The notes: generated by a model not told the origin, from the letters alone. A DNA stretch of 64,000 nucleotides from Isoetes taiwanensis (GCA_021234155.1 JAJEKV010000013.1:6142187-6206186); one strand, 5' to 3'. Shown: positions 22,698-32,416, numbered from the stretch's first letter. A program made the numbers and translations.

Positions 22698-24785
22698 CTA
22701 TATTGCTTCTGCTTTCCATATAGTCATGAGAACATTTATCATGTCATTAACGTTATAAAGTGTACCTGGGAAGTCATCATTCTTCAGGACACCCAAGACA
22801 TTCCTTTCAATATCTCTTTTTGCAAATCCATTAAAGCAAAATGTCTTCATTAAGTCAGCAATATCCCTGGCAGCATTCTCAGCATTTGAGTGCGCATAAA
22901 CATAAGGTAGAACTTGGGATACTATCACCTTTGAGGCCTGTCCATATGGTCTGCAGCTAGAGGCTTTTATGTATTTGCATACTTCAAAGGGTAGTTTTAC
23001 TCTTTTATCATATCTATTAATCTCAAAGAGTCCTCTATCCCGGTCAGTAACTGTAATGGTAATATTCAGAAAATTACATTCATACCCAATAGGTATCTCC
23101 ATGCCTGATTGCAGCCTATACTTTGCCTCATCCTTAATCCCAAGATGGTCAAGATTGTATATCGTGATTTGAGCATGTTCATCAAAAAATTCCTGTACGT
23201 AGCTTCCATTTATGATGTTCAAGTCATCAATGTACCTAGCAGCATATTGAAATCTCTGTACATCTTTCATTTTTCCAAAATGAGCCAACTTTAGGATAAA
23301 CCTCAGCTCATACCATGCAAGGTACAGGTTGCACCAAGCAGGGCTGCAAGAAAAACCCATCGGAATGCCTTTGATTTGCTTCCAGATGCCTTTACCCATT
23401 TGTATATAACAGTGAGAGACTAGCCAGTTGTTCATATCTTTAAATTGCTTTCTTGTAACAGGTTTCCAGCTGACATTTTCCTTATCCAAATGTGATCTAG
23501 CCCATTTGACAACATATTTTCCCTTTTTGTATTTAAACAGCAGCTCAAAAAGATGTTTATCATCTCGCATAAAGTCCCACACTAAATCAGTAATATCATC
23601 CATGATTTCCAGAATACCATCTTGACCATAAATTGGAATGTTTTCATAGCATCTTGTTATATCAGCTGCATAAACATCATGAATTTTTTGTGGTAGGTTT
23701 AGAACCACATCATATAAAGAGTTAACCATCCAACATGCATTTATAGGCTTACTACTCCATAATCTGTATTTGGCAGTAGCTATATGGCATACGTTTGGCC
23801 AGGTTTCAATATAATTATTCAGTATAGCAGTAATCAGTGCTGCTAAATCTGAAAATAGCGTCCCATGCGCATTTGTCAACCAACGATATTCGCCCTTGTG
23901 AGCCTTGTATGAGGCCATTAAGTATGGCAACTTATCTGTTAATACACAATCTGAAACCATAAACTTGGCTATCTCACTTTTACATTCAAGTATAATATCT
24001 TCAGCCGACTGCAGGCTTTTTTTAAAGTCATTACTTTCAAGCCTAATCAATGTCATATCATGTATATGTTTTTGGCAAATAAAAGCTGCATTATTTGTAG
24101 CTTTATCAAGACCCGCCACGAAGAGGTTATCATTTAGCCATTGGATATTTTTAACCACGTCCCGGTCATTCCATAGGTATCTTTTAGCAGTCATATTACT
24201 CATAAATTCCACAATATCCATGTGGGCATATTGTGTAAGCACCTGTATGATATTGAGAATATCTTCATCAAGAAGATCCAATAGCTCAAATTTATGTACA
24301 TTGAAGAACTGTTTGCAGGCAGAGGCAAACTCGGTCATAAATTGGTTGACATTGAATGAATGATCGGGAATATGATTAAGCCCATTAGCAAAGGCCTTTC
24401 TCAGTTTTGGACAATGAATAATATCCAGATCAATGGTGCGGATATGTCCTATCCTAGGATCAATGAATTTCTTCAGATTAGGATTATTACAAGGACATTT
24501 TGTCTTCCTCTGTTCAGCAAAGATTGGGTAAGGCTTATACACTTTGTCCTTAATATGATCAATGTATTTCCACGAGAATGTGGTTTTTTCCAGAAGTTCA
24601 ACCCCTCTTTCTTGAAGACATTCAAATAATCCAATATGAAAAAGTCTCTTGATATTAAATTTATCCAATGCTTTATTGAAAAAAGTGAAATGTACAATGT
24701 ACTTTTCCTCTTCTGTATTAAGGCTTACCAGTTGTCTTTTTCTGTTAGCTCCTTTAACAATGGTTCTGCTCCTGTAGTTTAAGAC
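22698..24785 (-). CDS. Penelope-related reverse transcriptase of E2
   Basis: The frame is open from 24785 to the stop at 22698. The first ATG-like codon is only a TTG at 24668, and the frame continues 39 codons upstream to a good splice acceptor (TTTCTGTAG, 24791-24786), so this is probably an exon. Counted from 24668, RT motifs appear in order: GLDKATNNAAFICQK (186-200), LPYLMASYKAHKG (247-259), the catalytic AADITRCYENIPI (334-346), GIPMGFSCSPAWCNLYL (434-450), YIDDLNIIN (479-487), CNFLNITI (531-538), and NRYDKR...YGQASKVIVSQ (551-585). The DI..CY.NIP and FL...YDKR...SQ pattern matches Penelope-like enzymes and a widespread family of uncharacterised RTs in marine animals and some fungi. All three catalytic Asp residues are present. 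No C-terminal nuclease follows. No frameshift is seen, so it may be active. Confidence 0.88.
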   Translation of the reverse strand, partial: VLNYRSRTIVKGANRKRQLVSLNTEEEKYIVHFTFFNKALDKFNIKRLFHIGLFECLQERGVELLEKTTFSWKYIDHIKDKVYKPYPIFAEQRKTKCPCNNPNLKKFIDPRIGHIRTIDLDIIHCPKLRKAFANGLNHIPDHSFNVNQFMTEFASACKQFFNVHKFELLDLLDEDILNIIQVLTQYAHMDIVEFMSNMTAKRYLWNDRDVVKNIQWLNDNLFVAGLDKATNNAAFICQKHIHDMTLIRLESNDFKKSLQSAEDIILECKSEIAKFMVSDCVLTDKLPYLMASYKAHKGEYRWLTNAHGTLFSDLAALITAILNNYIETWPNVCHIATAKYRLWSSKPINACWMVNSLYDVVLNLPQKIHDVYAADITRCYENIPIYGQDGILEIMDDITDLVWDFMRDDKHLFELLFKYKKGKYVVKWARSHLDKENVSWKPVTRKQFKDMNNWLVSHCYIQMGKGIWKQIKGIPMGFSCSPAWCNLYLAWYELRFILKLAHFGKMKDVQRFQYAARYIDDLNIINGSYVQEFFDEHAQITIYNLDHLGIKDEAKYRLQSGMEIPIGYECNFLNITITVTDRDRGLFEINRYDKRVKLPFEVCKYIKASSCRPYGQASKVIVSQVLPYVYAHSNAENAARDIADLMKTFCFNGFAKRDIERNVLGVLKNDDFPGTLYNVNDMINVLMTIWKAEAI

Positions 24786-24978
24786 CTACAGAAATATCAT
24801 AAATTAGGAATAGTGTAATTGCAAAATTTTACAAAAACACTAGAATAATCTGAGCCAAATGGCCATAGAAATAGAAGTTTGTATTTATATATCCGCAAAG
24901 AACAAAGGATTCTTGCTAATAATAGCTCCTTTGTTTACAAAATTCCAGAAACACATTTGTTTATTGTGTCTCAGGTAC
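24786..24978 (-). other. Predicted intron between the two E2 ORFs
   Basis: The donor reads GAGAAT|GTACCTGAG at 24978 and the acceptor TTTCTGTAG|GTC at 24786. Both cut between codons, so removal of 193 nt would join the upstream ORF to the RT frame without a shift. This is a prediction from sequence only. Confidence 0.45.
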
Positions 24979-26505
24979 ATTCTCTTCATTGTGCTCAGAG
25001 TCATCAAGAGCAATGATATAGGCAGTAGCTTCAGTCTTTCCATCAGTAGTATCTTTAAAAACAGTTTTAGTGCTGAAGATCTTTCCTTTAGGATCTTGTT
25101 CAATCCTGGGTGGCAGTTTTGCATTGACTTTATAGGTCTTAGACTCTTTTTTGTTGACAAATAAAGCCTTTTGTGCAGACCCCATTCTTTTGTTTGGAGC
25201 TTGCATAGAGAGAAAAGTGATAGGCTTTATAGTTTTTTCTGCAATATCCGCCAGCTTGTTGTTGCCAAACATGATCTTGAGGTTTTTTTCCGGGCTCTCA
25301 GCAAAGGCCAAGGTCATATCAAGCATAATTTTTCGTACCTCAAGATAAGCTGCATATGCAATAACAGCAGGTTTTAATTCCTGATTTAGGAATTTGGACA
25401 GTGTCACCATCTTCATGATAGGTGTAGAATCAGGCAGCAGCTCTTCCAGATGGTTAATCAAATACCATAGGCCATGGTCAAACCAAATTATACCACAGCT
25501 ACATTCATCCTTCCTCTTGGGAAATCTGTTTTTTTCGCATTTACACTTGAAATAAGGACAGTGTGTCCTAAAAATACGCTTGAGGTAGAAATCATCTCTA
25601 TCCATATTTGGAAAGGCCATATGGCCTTTTTGACCAAGCTGAATGTTGGTATTTCTGATACAAGTGAGACCAAAAAAGTCCATCTTGAAGGGTAAGTCAA
25701 CATCCAGCTTATTGAAAACCTTTTCCAATCTAGAAGCTGCTATTTTTGCATATTTAATGTCCTCCTTATTAACCCCAGAAAGAGCCATTAGTGTGTCCAA
25801 GTTCAAAGGGGCAATAGCTCCAAAGTTCTGGCTTTCCCAGATTGCATAAGAATAAACAGCAGAATATGCTTCGACAGATTGTTCAATAAGAATAGGAAAG
25901 CATGCAGAGTTGCTAAGGGTCAGATTTGGTACCTCCTCATTGCTAATTTCAGAGTTAACAGCACCATCAACATCATACTGTAATTCTGGGTTCTGTGTCA
26001 AATCCTCCACCAAATCATCATCAGAAAACAGACACCCATTAGATTTATCTTTATCAGGTTCAGCAGTAGTACTGATATCTCCCTTTTTGTCATCAAAGGT
26101 AAGCACTATATCATTAGCACTCTCAAGTGCTGAAAGGCCAATCATGAACTTCTTAGCTTGCTCGTCTTCTAGACATGTGCGCTCATACAGCACAACGTTT
26201 ATATTATCGTAGACATTGATAACAATATCTTTGCATTTGGTGAACTGGAAATTCACCCCTTTCATAAGCTGATAAACTTTGAACCACCCATTGAAGCCAA
26301 AAAAGGTAACAGGGGACATTCTTTTATCAAATAGATTACATTCTTTAAACGTGATAAAAGAATGAATATCCTTGCCTTTGATACAACCCAGTAGGGTCTG
26401 CACAGCAATGTTGGGGCTGTCAATATTACAGATATGATAGTTGAGCGCAATCAATTCCTTAATCCAATAATTGTTCTTATCCCCTTCAGTAACATTTACA
26501 TCTCC
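24961..26505 (-). CDS. E2 upstream protein of unknown family, with Cys cluster
   Basis: This is an open frame of 497 codons from a TTG at 26454 to the stop at 24961. It extends upstream to 26505, where CTATTAG|GGA could be a splice acceptor. I do not recognise a domain. Visible features are a mainly hydrophobic N-terminal 100 residues, an acidic linker (about 118-175), a probable zinc site HC-x4-C-x-C-x11-C-x-C at 298-320, and a basic C-terminal third (400-470). It could be a nucleic-acid-binding or capsid-like partner of the RT. Nothing in the sequence proves that. Lack of stops over 1.5 kb and the position upstream of the RT in the same strand support a real coding region. Confidence 0.75.
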   Translation of the reverse strand, partial: GDVNVTEGDKNNYWIKELIALNYHICNIDSPNIAVQTLLGCIKGKDIHSFITFKECNLFDKRMSPVTFFGFNGWFKVYQLMKGVNFQFTKCKDIVINVYDNINVVLYERTCLEDEQAKKFMIGLSALESANDIVLTFDDKKGDISTTAEPDKDKSNGCLFSDDDLVEDLTQNPELQYDVDGAVNSEISNEEVPNLTLSNSACFPILIEQSVEAYSAVYSYAIWESQNFGAIAPLNLDTLMALSGVNKEDIKYAKIAASRLEKVFNKLDVDLPFKMDFFGLTCIRNTNIQLGQKGHMAFPNMDRDDFYLKRIFRTHCPYFKCKCEKNRFPKRKDECSCGIIWFDHGLWYLINHLEELLPDSTPIMKMVTLSKFLNQELKPAVIAYAAYLEVRKIMLDMTLAFAESPEKNLKIMFGNNKLADIAEKTIKPITFLSMQAPNKRMGSAQKALFVNKKESKTYKVNAKLPPRIEQDPKGKIFSTKTVFKDTTDGKTEATAYIIALDDSEHNEENVPETQ

Positions 26506-26611
26506 CTAATAGACATCAACAAATTGAGTTAGTTCAGCATATACCAAATCACCTATGTAGTAACCAAGATTAAGGATATTGGTATAACCAATATACTGGA
26601 ATCAAAACAAA
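26506..26611 (-). other. Open leader between 5' repeat and ORF, with one in-frame TAG
   Basis: In the same frame as the upstream ORF this stretch reads ...GYYIGDLVYAELTQFVDVY followed by a TAG stop at 26508-26506. The 'GDLVYAE' text recalls the start of a BAH domain, but the match is short. It could be old coding sequence ended by a point mutation, or simply intron. Confidence 0.35.
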
Positions 26612-27993
26612 AAACCTCTTAAATATGTACAAACAGACTTTAATCCATTAAGTTCTTTTCAAGAAAATAAGGGATTCAATAGGCAGTCCTTTCATTGAAT
26701 AGGTGATTTCAACAAAAGGCCTTAATCTGATTACAAAAACTGTCTTGAAAAAAATATATTAACCTTATTATGGCAGAAAATTTTACCTTAGGATCAAATA
26801 TATTGATCTGTACAAATCTATGTCTTTAAAGGAGAAAAAAAAACACAAATACAAATACCCAAGTTTAAATAAACCTTTGTATAATATACAATCTTCCGGA
26901 ACTGTAGTAATCCCAATAGATATGAAGAAAATCCACATCTTTGACAAACTTCCATATTATGAAAAAGCAAAGCAGGGAGTATAAGATCCTGTTACCTGCA
27001 CCCAAAAAAACAAACACAAGCATTAGTCATGGTTGCACTGTTTAGGGTAGCAGGTGTCATAAGATCCTATAGGTTTATAGCCCTTCACCCAGCTTGCTTA
27101 GAACAAACATTACATTGGGTAAGGTCGGATTATTTGGACAGGAGAACCATTAAAACATTAGAACCCTGCAGTCTTTCATAAATAACAAGACAATTTTTTC
27201 TATCCTACACAATAGGCCAACCAATATGATAGAAGAAGTCCCATATTCTAAACAGTGCAGGCATATCCGATCTCCTTAAAATATGTCATAGTTTTCAGAA
27301 ATGCTTTAAATAAGTGACCATACAAGTCATAAATGCATAACATATGCCAAACTATCGTCTATCTAATGGCATGCCATCACCAAATACAATTCATGTAATG
27401 AAAGTCATTATATGGGCATATCCCTAACTATAATTTATAGATCTGCTAGGCAATCTGCCAGCCTTTTTGCCACAATTCAAGATATGTTCAATTTAAGATA
27501 GCAATTATTATGTAAAGAGCTAGAACCTAGGCACAGCATGTATATACATTGTAGCCATCAATGGATTACTATCTGGATTTCCTAGACTCTTAGGCTAAAC
27601 ATCAAACATGGCAGACACCAAAGCTTGTGTCCAATCCTGGGAAGAAACCATTAGACATTTAATTCTATTCAGTCAAAAGCTTGTATCTATACATGCATAA
27701 AACCTGCATCAATAACATTTCCTGCATAATTCTATTATATATTCAACAAGTGAATTTCTGCCTTTATAGTCATAATACTATCACCCTAAACGTGTCAGCA
27801 TACAACCCTTCCAATAAGCACTTCATCATTTAGACAATCTAAATTAGGAAGGCTATATTTATGCAAAAGGCCAAGATCTAAGACAAACATACTGAAATTC
27901 ACCAGTCATTAACAGATTCAGCCAAATATTCATGGTATGATAGAAACTCATAAATCAGCAATACTCTATAATATTGTGAATCAAACTGCTAAA

Positions 27994-28305
27994 TCAAACC
28001 TGATTTGTAGGCTCGATATTGGCACTTATTCCTCCTTCATCATTCTGCTTGGAGTTAGTGGATCCAAGGACTTCATGTAATGGAGTGGCTGATCCAGAAG
28101 TTATAACTGCAGTAGTTGCAATGGCAGACCCACCAAGGTTTTTATTCTGAAGGCATTCCTTATCCCCTGGGTCAGCAGCCTTTTCAGATCCAGACGAACT
28201 AAGCTTCTTGTGGAAATCAAACAATTTCTTCTTATTACTGGCATTCTTTTTCTCCTCAGCTAATCTCTTCCTAGTAGCCATGTTGAGGTCCCCCTTCTTC
28301 CTCAT
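27994..28305 (-). CDS. Repeat-encoded 103-residue ORF, possible first exon of the E2 protein
   Basis: The frame starts at an ATG and is very lysine-rich at first (MATRKRLAEEKKNASNKKK), followed by LFDFHKKLSSSG. KKKLFDFHKK is loosely like a PCNA-interacting or transposase N-terminal motif, but this is only a resemblance. The last codons are ...TNQ then CAG|GTTTGA, a usable splice donor at 28000/27999 in phase 0. Splicing to the acceptor before 26505 would fuse it in frame to the upstream protein, then to the RT, giving a product of about 1300 residues. Function unknown. Confidence 0.5.
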   Translation of the reverse strand: MRKKGDLNMATRKRLAEEKKNASNKKKLFDFHKKLSSSGSEKAADPGDKECLQNKNLGGSAIATTAVITSGSATPLHEVLGSTNSKQNDEGGISANIEPTNQV

Positions 28306-28322
28306 ACTTCAATTCTTGCAGA

Positions 28323-28559
28323 CTAGTAGGAGCAGCACCCTAAGAAATGAGCGACCAGCATTTTAGTGTCGCATAAGAGGCTGTAGATCTGCTTATATGT
28401 TGTGGTCTTAGTACTACCGACAGTTCTTAACCTTAAGAACATATTTCTCACTATCATACCAGTCTCATACCTATTATCCGGCATCAAGAACCGTTTCCGC
28501 TGTGTCCATATCATGACCTGGCCAGAGCTATTCTCTGGCCGTAATTCCCAGAAATGCAA
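28323..28559 (-). CDS. Repeat-encoded 78-residue ORF, unknown
   Basis: The minus-strand frame includes RPENSSGQVMIWTQRKRF and ends in GCCSY. It is duplicated at 22079-22315. It begins just after a splice-acceptor-like GGTTATTACAG, so it may be part of a 5' leader exon. I recognise no family. Confidence 0.3.
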   Translation of the reverse strand: MHFWELRPENSSGQVMIWTQRKRFLMPDNRYETGMIVRNMFLRLRTVGSTKTTTYKQIYSLLCDTKMLVAHFLGCCSY

Positions 28560-28810
28560 ACACTGTAATAACCCTCAGTTAGGTATTCGACAAAGGTAAC
28601 CCATTCCGGTCCAACCTGTTATACGAAATTACCAAATACATGGTTTATGAAATTACCAAATGCATAGTTTATGGTCCATAGTAACATATTCCATGTCATG
28701 TTGTTTCAATTGCATGAATAATTATACCCATAAGCAACACCATAGCACATGAGCTATGCACTTCTTCATGTAAGCAAAACATTTAACCACATAGGCAACA
28801 TAAGAAGTAT

Positions 28811-28828
28811 AAAAAAAAAAAAAAAAAA
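28811..28828 (+). repeat. Distal part of the interrupted LINE poly(A)
   Basis: Eighteen A residues separate E2 from 'gagagatcaggatgt', in which the 10-mer of the LINE target duplication recurs (28833-28842). Confidence 0.7.
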
Positions 28829-29150
28829 GAGAGATCAGGATGTTGTGCCATGGAATGCAATGATTTCGGGATGTTTTGCATGGGGAGAGTTTGTTAGCTT
28901 TAGAATGTTTTGAAGAGATGCAAACATCATGCATAAAGCTAGATGAAGTTACATTTTCAAATGCTTTGAAAGCATGTACAAATTCAGGAGCCATTGAGCA
29001 GGGAAGGTTTATGCACGAAGTGATTATAAAAAATGAGCTCCAATCAAATGTAGTTGTGGGAAGCACATTGGTGAACATGTATGGCAAATGTGGAAGTCTG
29101 GGGGAGGCACATCGAGCATTTGACAGTGTGCCACGTGGTGATGTCCGGAT
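28829..29150 (+). pseudogene. PPR protein gene remnant 2, 3' part
   Basis: The reading resumes as DVVPWNAMISGCFA, shifts frame near 28870, and continues LALECFEEMQ, DEVTFSNALKACTNSGAIEQ, STLVNMYGKCGSL, AHRAFDSVPRGDV. PPR content ends near 29145, with no E or DYW domain after it. Together with 10769-14557 it formed one gene before the insertions. Confidence 0.8.
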
Positions 29151-31950
29151 GCATGCCTTTGCTGGCCTCCATTGCTGATGGTCACACAGAACCAGCCAAG
29201 CCGGAATCACCAATGCTGCAAATTATCAAGCAAGACTAAGGTGAGTATTTGAGCCATTAGCATCTGAGCATGTATTCTTCATATAGCCTACCATATTCAA
29301 ACAAAAGACATTCAAGAGTTCGCCTCAAAAAACTTAAAAAATCTCTGAGTTTCCAATTAGCATCACTTTATTAACTATTCAATGTCTAAAATTATTCTAC
29401 AGAGCAATATTAGCACCATCTTTGTTGAAAGAACCTGATGTACATCACTTGCAGATCTGTCAGAGACAATGTGATATGTTTGATGTGGAGAATAATCAAT
29501 GGAAGCAGCTAACTAAAGGCCCCTACAAAGGGTTTTGTCGGCGAGTCATGACCTTCGTGCCCACACTGCATCATATCAAATAACAAGCAAATGCTTGGGC
29601 AGAAAATTGCTGCAACAAGCAAATGTTTGATTGAGGAAGTGTCTTTCCTACAATGTTTTCAGAAAGAAGCAAAAGTATTCTTTCTACATGGCAGTGTGCA
29701 ATGTGAATAAATAAATGTGGAAGAACATTCAACTTATTTGTGTAGACGTTTGCCAAATAAGTTAGCAGTGAGCAGGTGAGATCTGGCGCTCGGAGTATGT
29801 TGGAGCACATAGGTCAGGCTTGTATCCAACACAACCTGTTCAGAAATTCGCAAAATATTTGATGGTTCCTCAGTAAACTTGGGTTCTGATTTGATTCTAA
29901 CCTAGCTAAAGGATATTTGCCTGGTTGATAATCTCTGGTGCTAGTTTGTTTGTGCCCTGCAGTAGCAGGGCGAAGTAATAGAAGCAACGGCCTCCTTTGA
30001 AGCATGTATTTATGAATATGATGTGTTTTTTGTGATTATCCTTTGTTTTTTGTAAACTTATAGTGTTGGAAATCTATTTGTTTTTGGAAATCAAATGTAT
30101 GTCAATATAAACCCAGATCTAATAACACGTTCACGAATACACAAGTTCAGTACAAGTCCTGTATTGTAAGAGAATTGCCAGTTCCATAAAAAACTGTAGA
30201 GCAGCACATATCAGCAGATAAGTCTCCCTGTTTACACCATCCAGCATTTTGCTCTCATTTTAAAAGCATATTTCACGAACATGATATGTGCAGCTAATAT
30301 TGGCAGTCGCATTTGCTGGCTTGTCATATTCGCCTATGGTACTCACTTTAGGGGGTTTGAAAAATGGAAAAGTCGCTTTTTTGAGCTTTGCTCCAGCAAC
30401 CCTTTTTTTTTAAGCTTTCCTTCTACACTCCACAGGGGCAAACAATAATCTAACAAATTAGTAAATAATCAAGTCATGCAGGACAAGACTTGAAGGATTA
30501 TCCAGAAGCCTTTCATACATGGAATACATTCTATGTGCTTAACTCCACTTCTGAATTATAATTAAATTATAAATACAAAATTTATGCACCATCAAAAGAG
30601 TTCATGCTAATTACAAATTACAGCGGCAATAAAAAAACATGTAATTTCTGTAAAAAGTAATCAAACGTGCTTTTGACTAGTTGTTTGTTACTTTCTTAAG
30701 ACACGTGTTGTGCTCAAGTTTTTTTTATTGAGACGAAAATATTAGCCTCAAACAAAAAATACTACTGCTTTATATATGTTGTGACAACTGAATATGTTTT
30801 ATGTTTTATATATAGCATTATTCATATTTTTTTGCTTCTAAAAAAGCTTTTCGCATTATTATTGAGCCTCTATGTTGCATATCCTCATAACTTTTCTTCC
30901 CATATCCATTTCGCATTCCACGTTTTTGTGCATCAATAACGATTTTGCAAACTTATGTATAAATTATCATATGGTTTAGCGATTCGCATATTCATCAAGA
31001 AACACATATATATGCTAATTGCAAAGTCATATCTCCATAGTAGCATATACGCAACGTATTTTAAATTAAATAGTACATGACATATTACTTCCAAATGTTC
31101 TATCTTTATGGTACAATAAAAGTGCAAGCTTCTCGATGTGATTGGGATGAAGGAAAGAAGAACAACTTGCATATAGAGTATAAACCAATGTAGATAAAGC
31201 AACTTTTATCGCCAGAACAATCCATGTGAGTCCAAGTTGAGTTCATTATTGCAAGTTTGCCTACTGATATCAAGGTTATAAAATAGTAATACGTCTAACC
31301 ACTAAAAATGCCGTCTGGCCGCCACTCCATTGGGGACCATTTTGGCACTTGCCCTCGTTATTCACTTCAATGCAGAATACTTTATGAAAGTTTATGCAGC
31401 ATGCTCATAAGATACAAGTGCATCAACATCATCTCCCACTCCACTATAAAGCTTACACCTGTATATGCACATTTGCGCATGGAATCTGAATGCTGGATGC
31501 ACAATCGTCTAAAACGAAGTGAAAGTTAGTGGTACTGGAAATGAAAGTCACATTGCAACTAAGTATTATGGTCTTAAGATCATGACTTTGACCTCTTTTA
31601 CTAGTAGTTGAGGTGGATATTAGGTCGACACATAGTTCAAAAGTAGACTAGAATCTGGAAAGACAAATTGCGAGATAATTATCACGCTGTTATTGTTCGT
31701 CGGCATTATTCAATCAACGCAACCGACAAGAGCTAGGACAAGTTTCCAATTTAGATGGGGGCATGCATTATTTTCGCCTGGGACCATAAAAACGAGGAGC
31801 TTCATACGATGTAGGACCTCTAGCAATGGAAAGGTTAAAATCAAACCAGTTAAGGTGTCTGGCCAAACCAATAGGGATGTAAATGGAAATACAATGAACA
31901 TGGTTCTTGATATGGTTCTTGAATGGTGTAATGGTCAAAAAAAATACGTA
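29151..31950. other. No gene recognised
   Basis: About 2.8 kb of AT-rich sequence holds only short frames without domain-like content on either strand. No LINE, PPR or repeat arms were recognised. Confidence 0.45.
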
Positions 31951-32123
31951 GTTTCATTCAAGCACTTTATTCCCGATAAAGACGGCCACGCCGGACGGTT
32001 CAGATCATTGCTTGGAGAAAGAGCTTTAACCTAACGCATAAGATCCCCGTGATTCCAACGTGTAAGATTCTTTCACGTGACGAAATATCCCTACGTGGCA
32101 TGGATCTAGACCGTTGCTATTCT

Positions 32124-32157
32124 GGAAGGGAATGCGTGCTATAGTGCATTTCCCTCC
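32124..32157. promoter_or_regulatory. Hairpin in the presumed promoter or leader of the NLA-like gene
   Basis: GGAAGGGAATGC and GCATTTCCCTCC form imperfect 12 bp arms around a 10-base loop. Upstream within 100 bases are CACGTG (about 32075) and 'tacgtggcatgg' (32092-32103), which are G-box-like. The layout resembles the hairpin modules at 52.2-53.3 kb. Confidence 0.4.
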
Positions 32158-32416
32158 TTTGTGGTCCTTACTGTCTTTACTGTCAACCTTTCTCTTCCAA
32201 AATCAATGTCCTCAGATCTCTCTGCCGGATTATGCAACAAAAAGCCCATTAATCTATTCTTCTTCTACTCAATCTGCTTTATATATCAAGCCTTCCCAGT
32301 CTGTTTCCTCGCTATTTTATTTTGCTCTACCCTTCTGTCCTTCCAGCATCTGGATTTTGATCTGCCCATTTGATTTTTCTATTCCATTCTCTGCATGTTC
32401 TTATTGCATTTCCAGG

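Larger units (their letters stand above)
20370..28810 (-). mobile_element. Long-repeat retroelement E2 with Penelope-related reverse transcriptase
   Basis: The element is 8441 bp. Direct repeats 20370-22576 and 26612-28810 (about 2.2 kb) differ at only about half a dozen positions that I can see. They flank a 4.0 kb centre with two large minus-strand ORFs. Just inside the 3' repeat the minus strand reads CCTAGGGAAGGAGGTAGG (22594-22577), placed like a polypurine tract. No tRNA-complementary primer site follows the 5' repeat. No protease, RNase H, integrase, GIY-YIG or APE nuclease is recognisable. The element is bounded by A runs on both sides. The long repeats may be true LTRs, or the tandem 'pseudo-LTRs' known from Penelope-like elements; the sequence alone does not decide. 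Confidence 0.85.
26612..28810 (-). repeat. E2 long terminal direct repeat, 5' copy
   Basis: This copy is offset from the 3' copy by 6242-6244 bases. In element orientation it is upstream of both ORFs, so it should hold the promoter and first exon. It starts (minus strand) in a T run next to the 18-base A run at 28811-28828. Confidence 0.9.

Noticed and set aside
23905-24363. 152-residue + strand frame in the E2 RT region
   Set aside because: It is the antisense shadow of the RT, which has clear motifs on the minus strand.
20370-28810. E2 as an ordinary Gypsy or Copia LTR retrotransposon
   Set aside because: The RT motifs are wrong for both (Penelope-like DITRCYENIP and YDKR text), and no gag zinc knuckle, protease, RNase H or integrase is visible. 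No primer-binding site follows the repeat.
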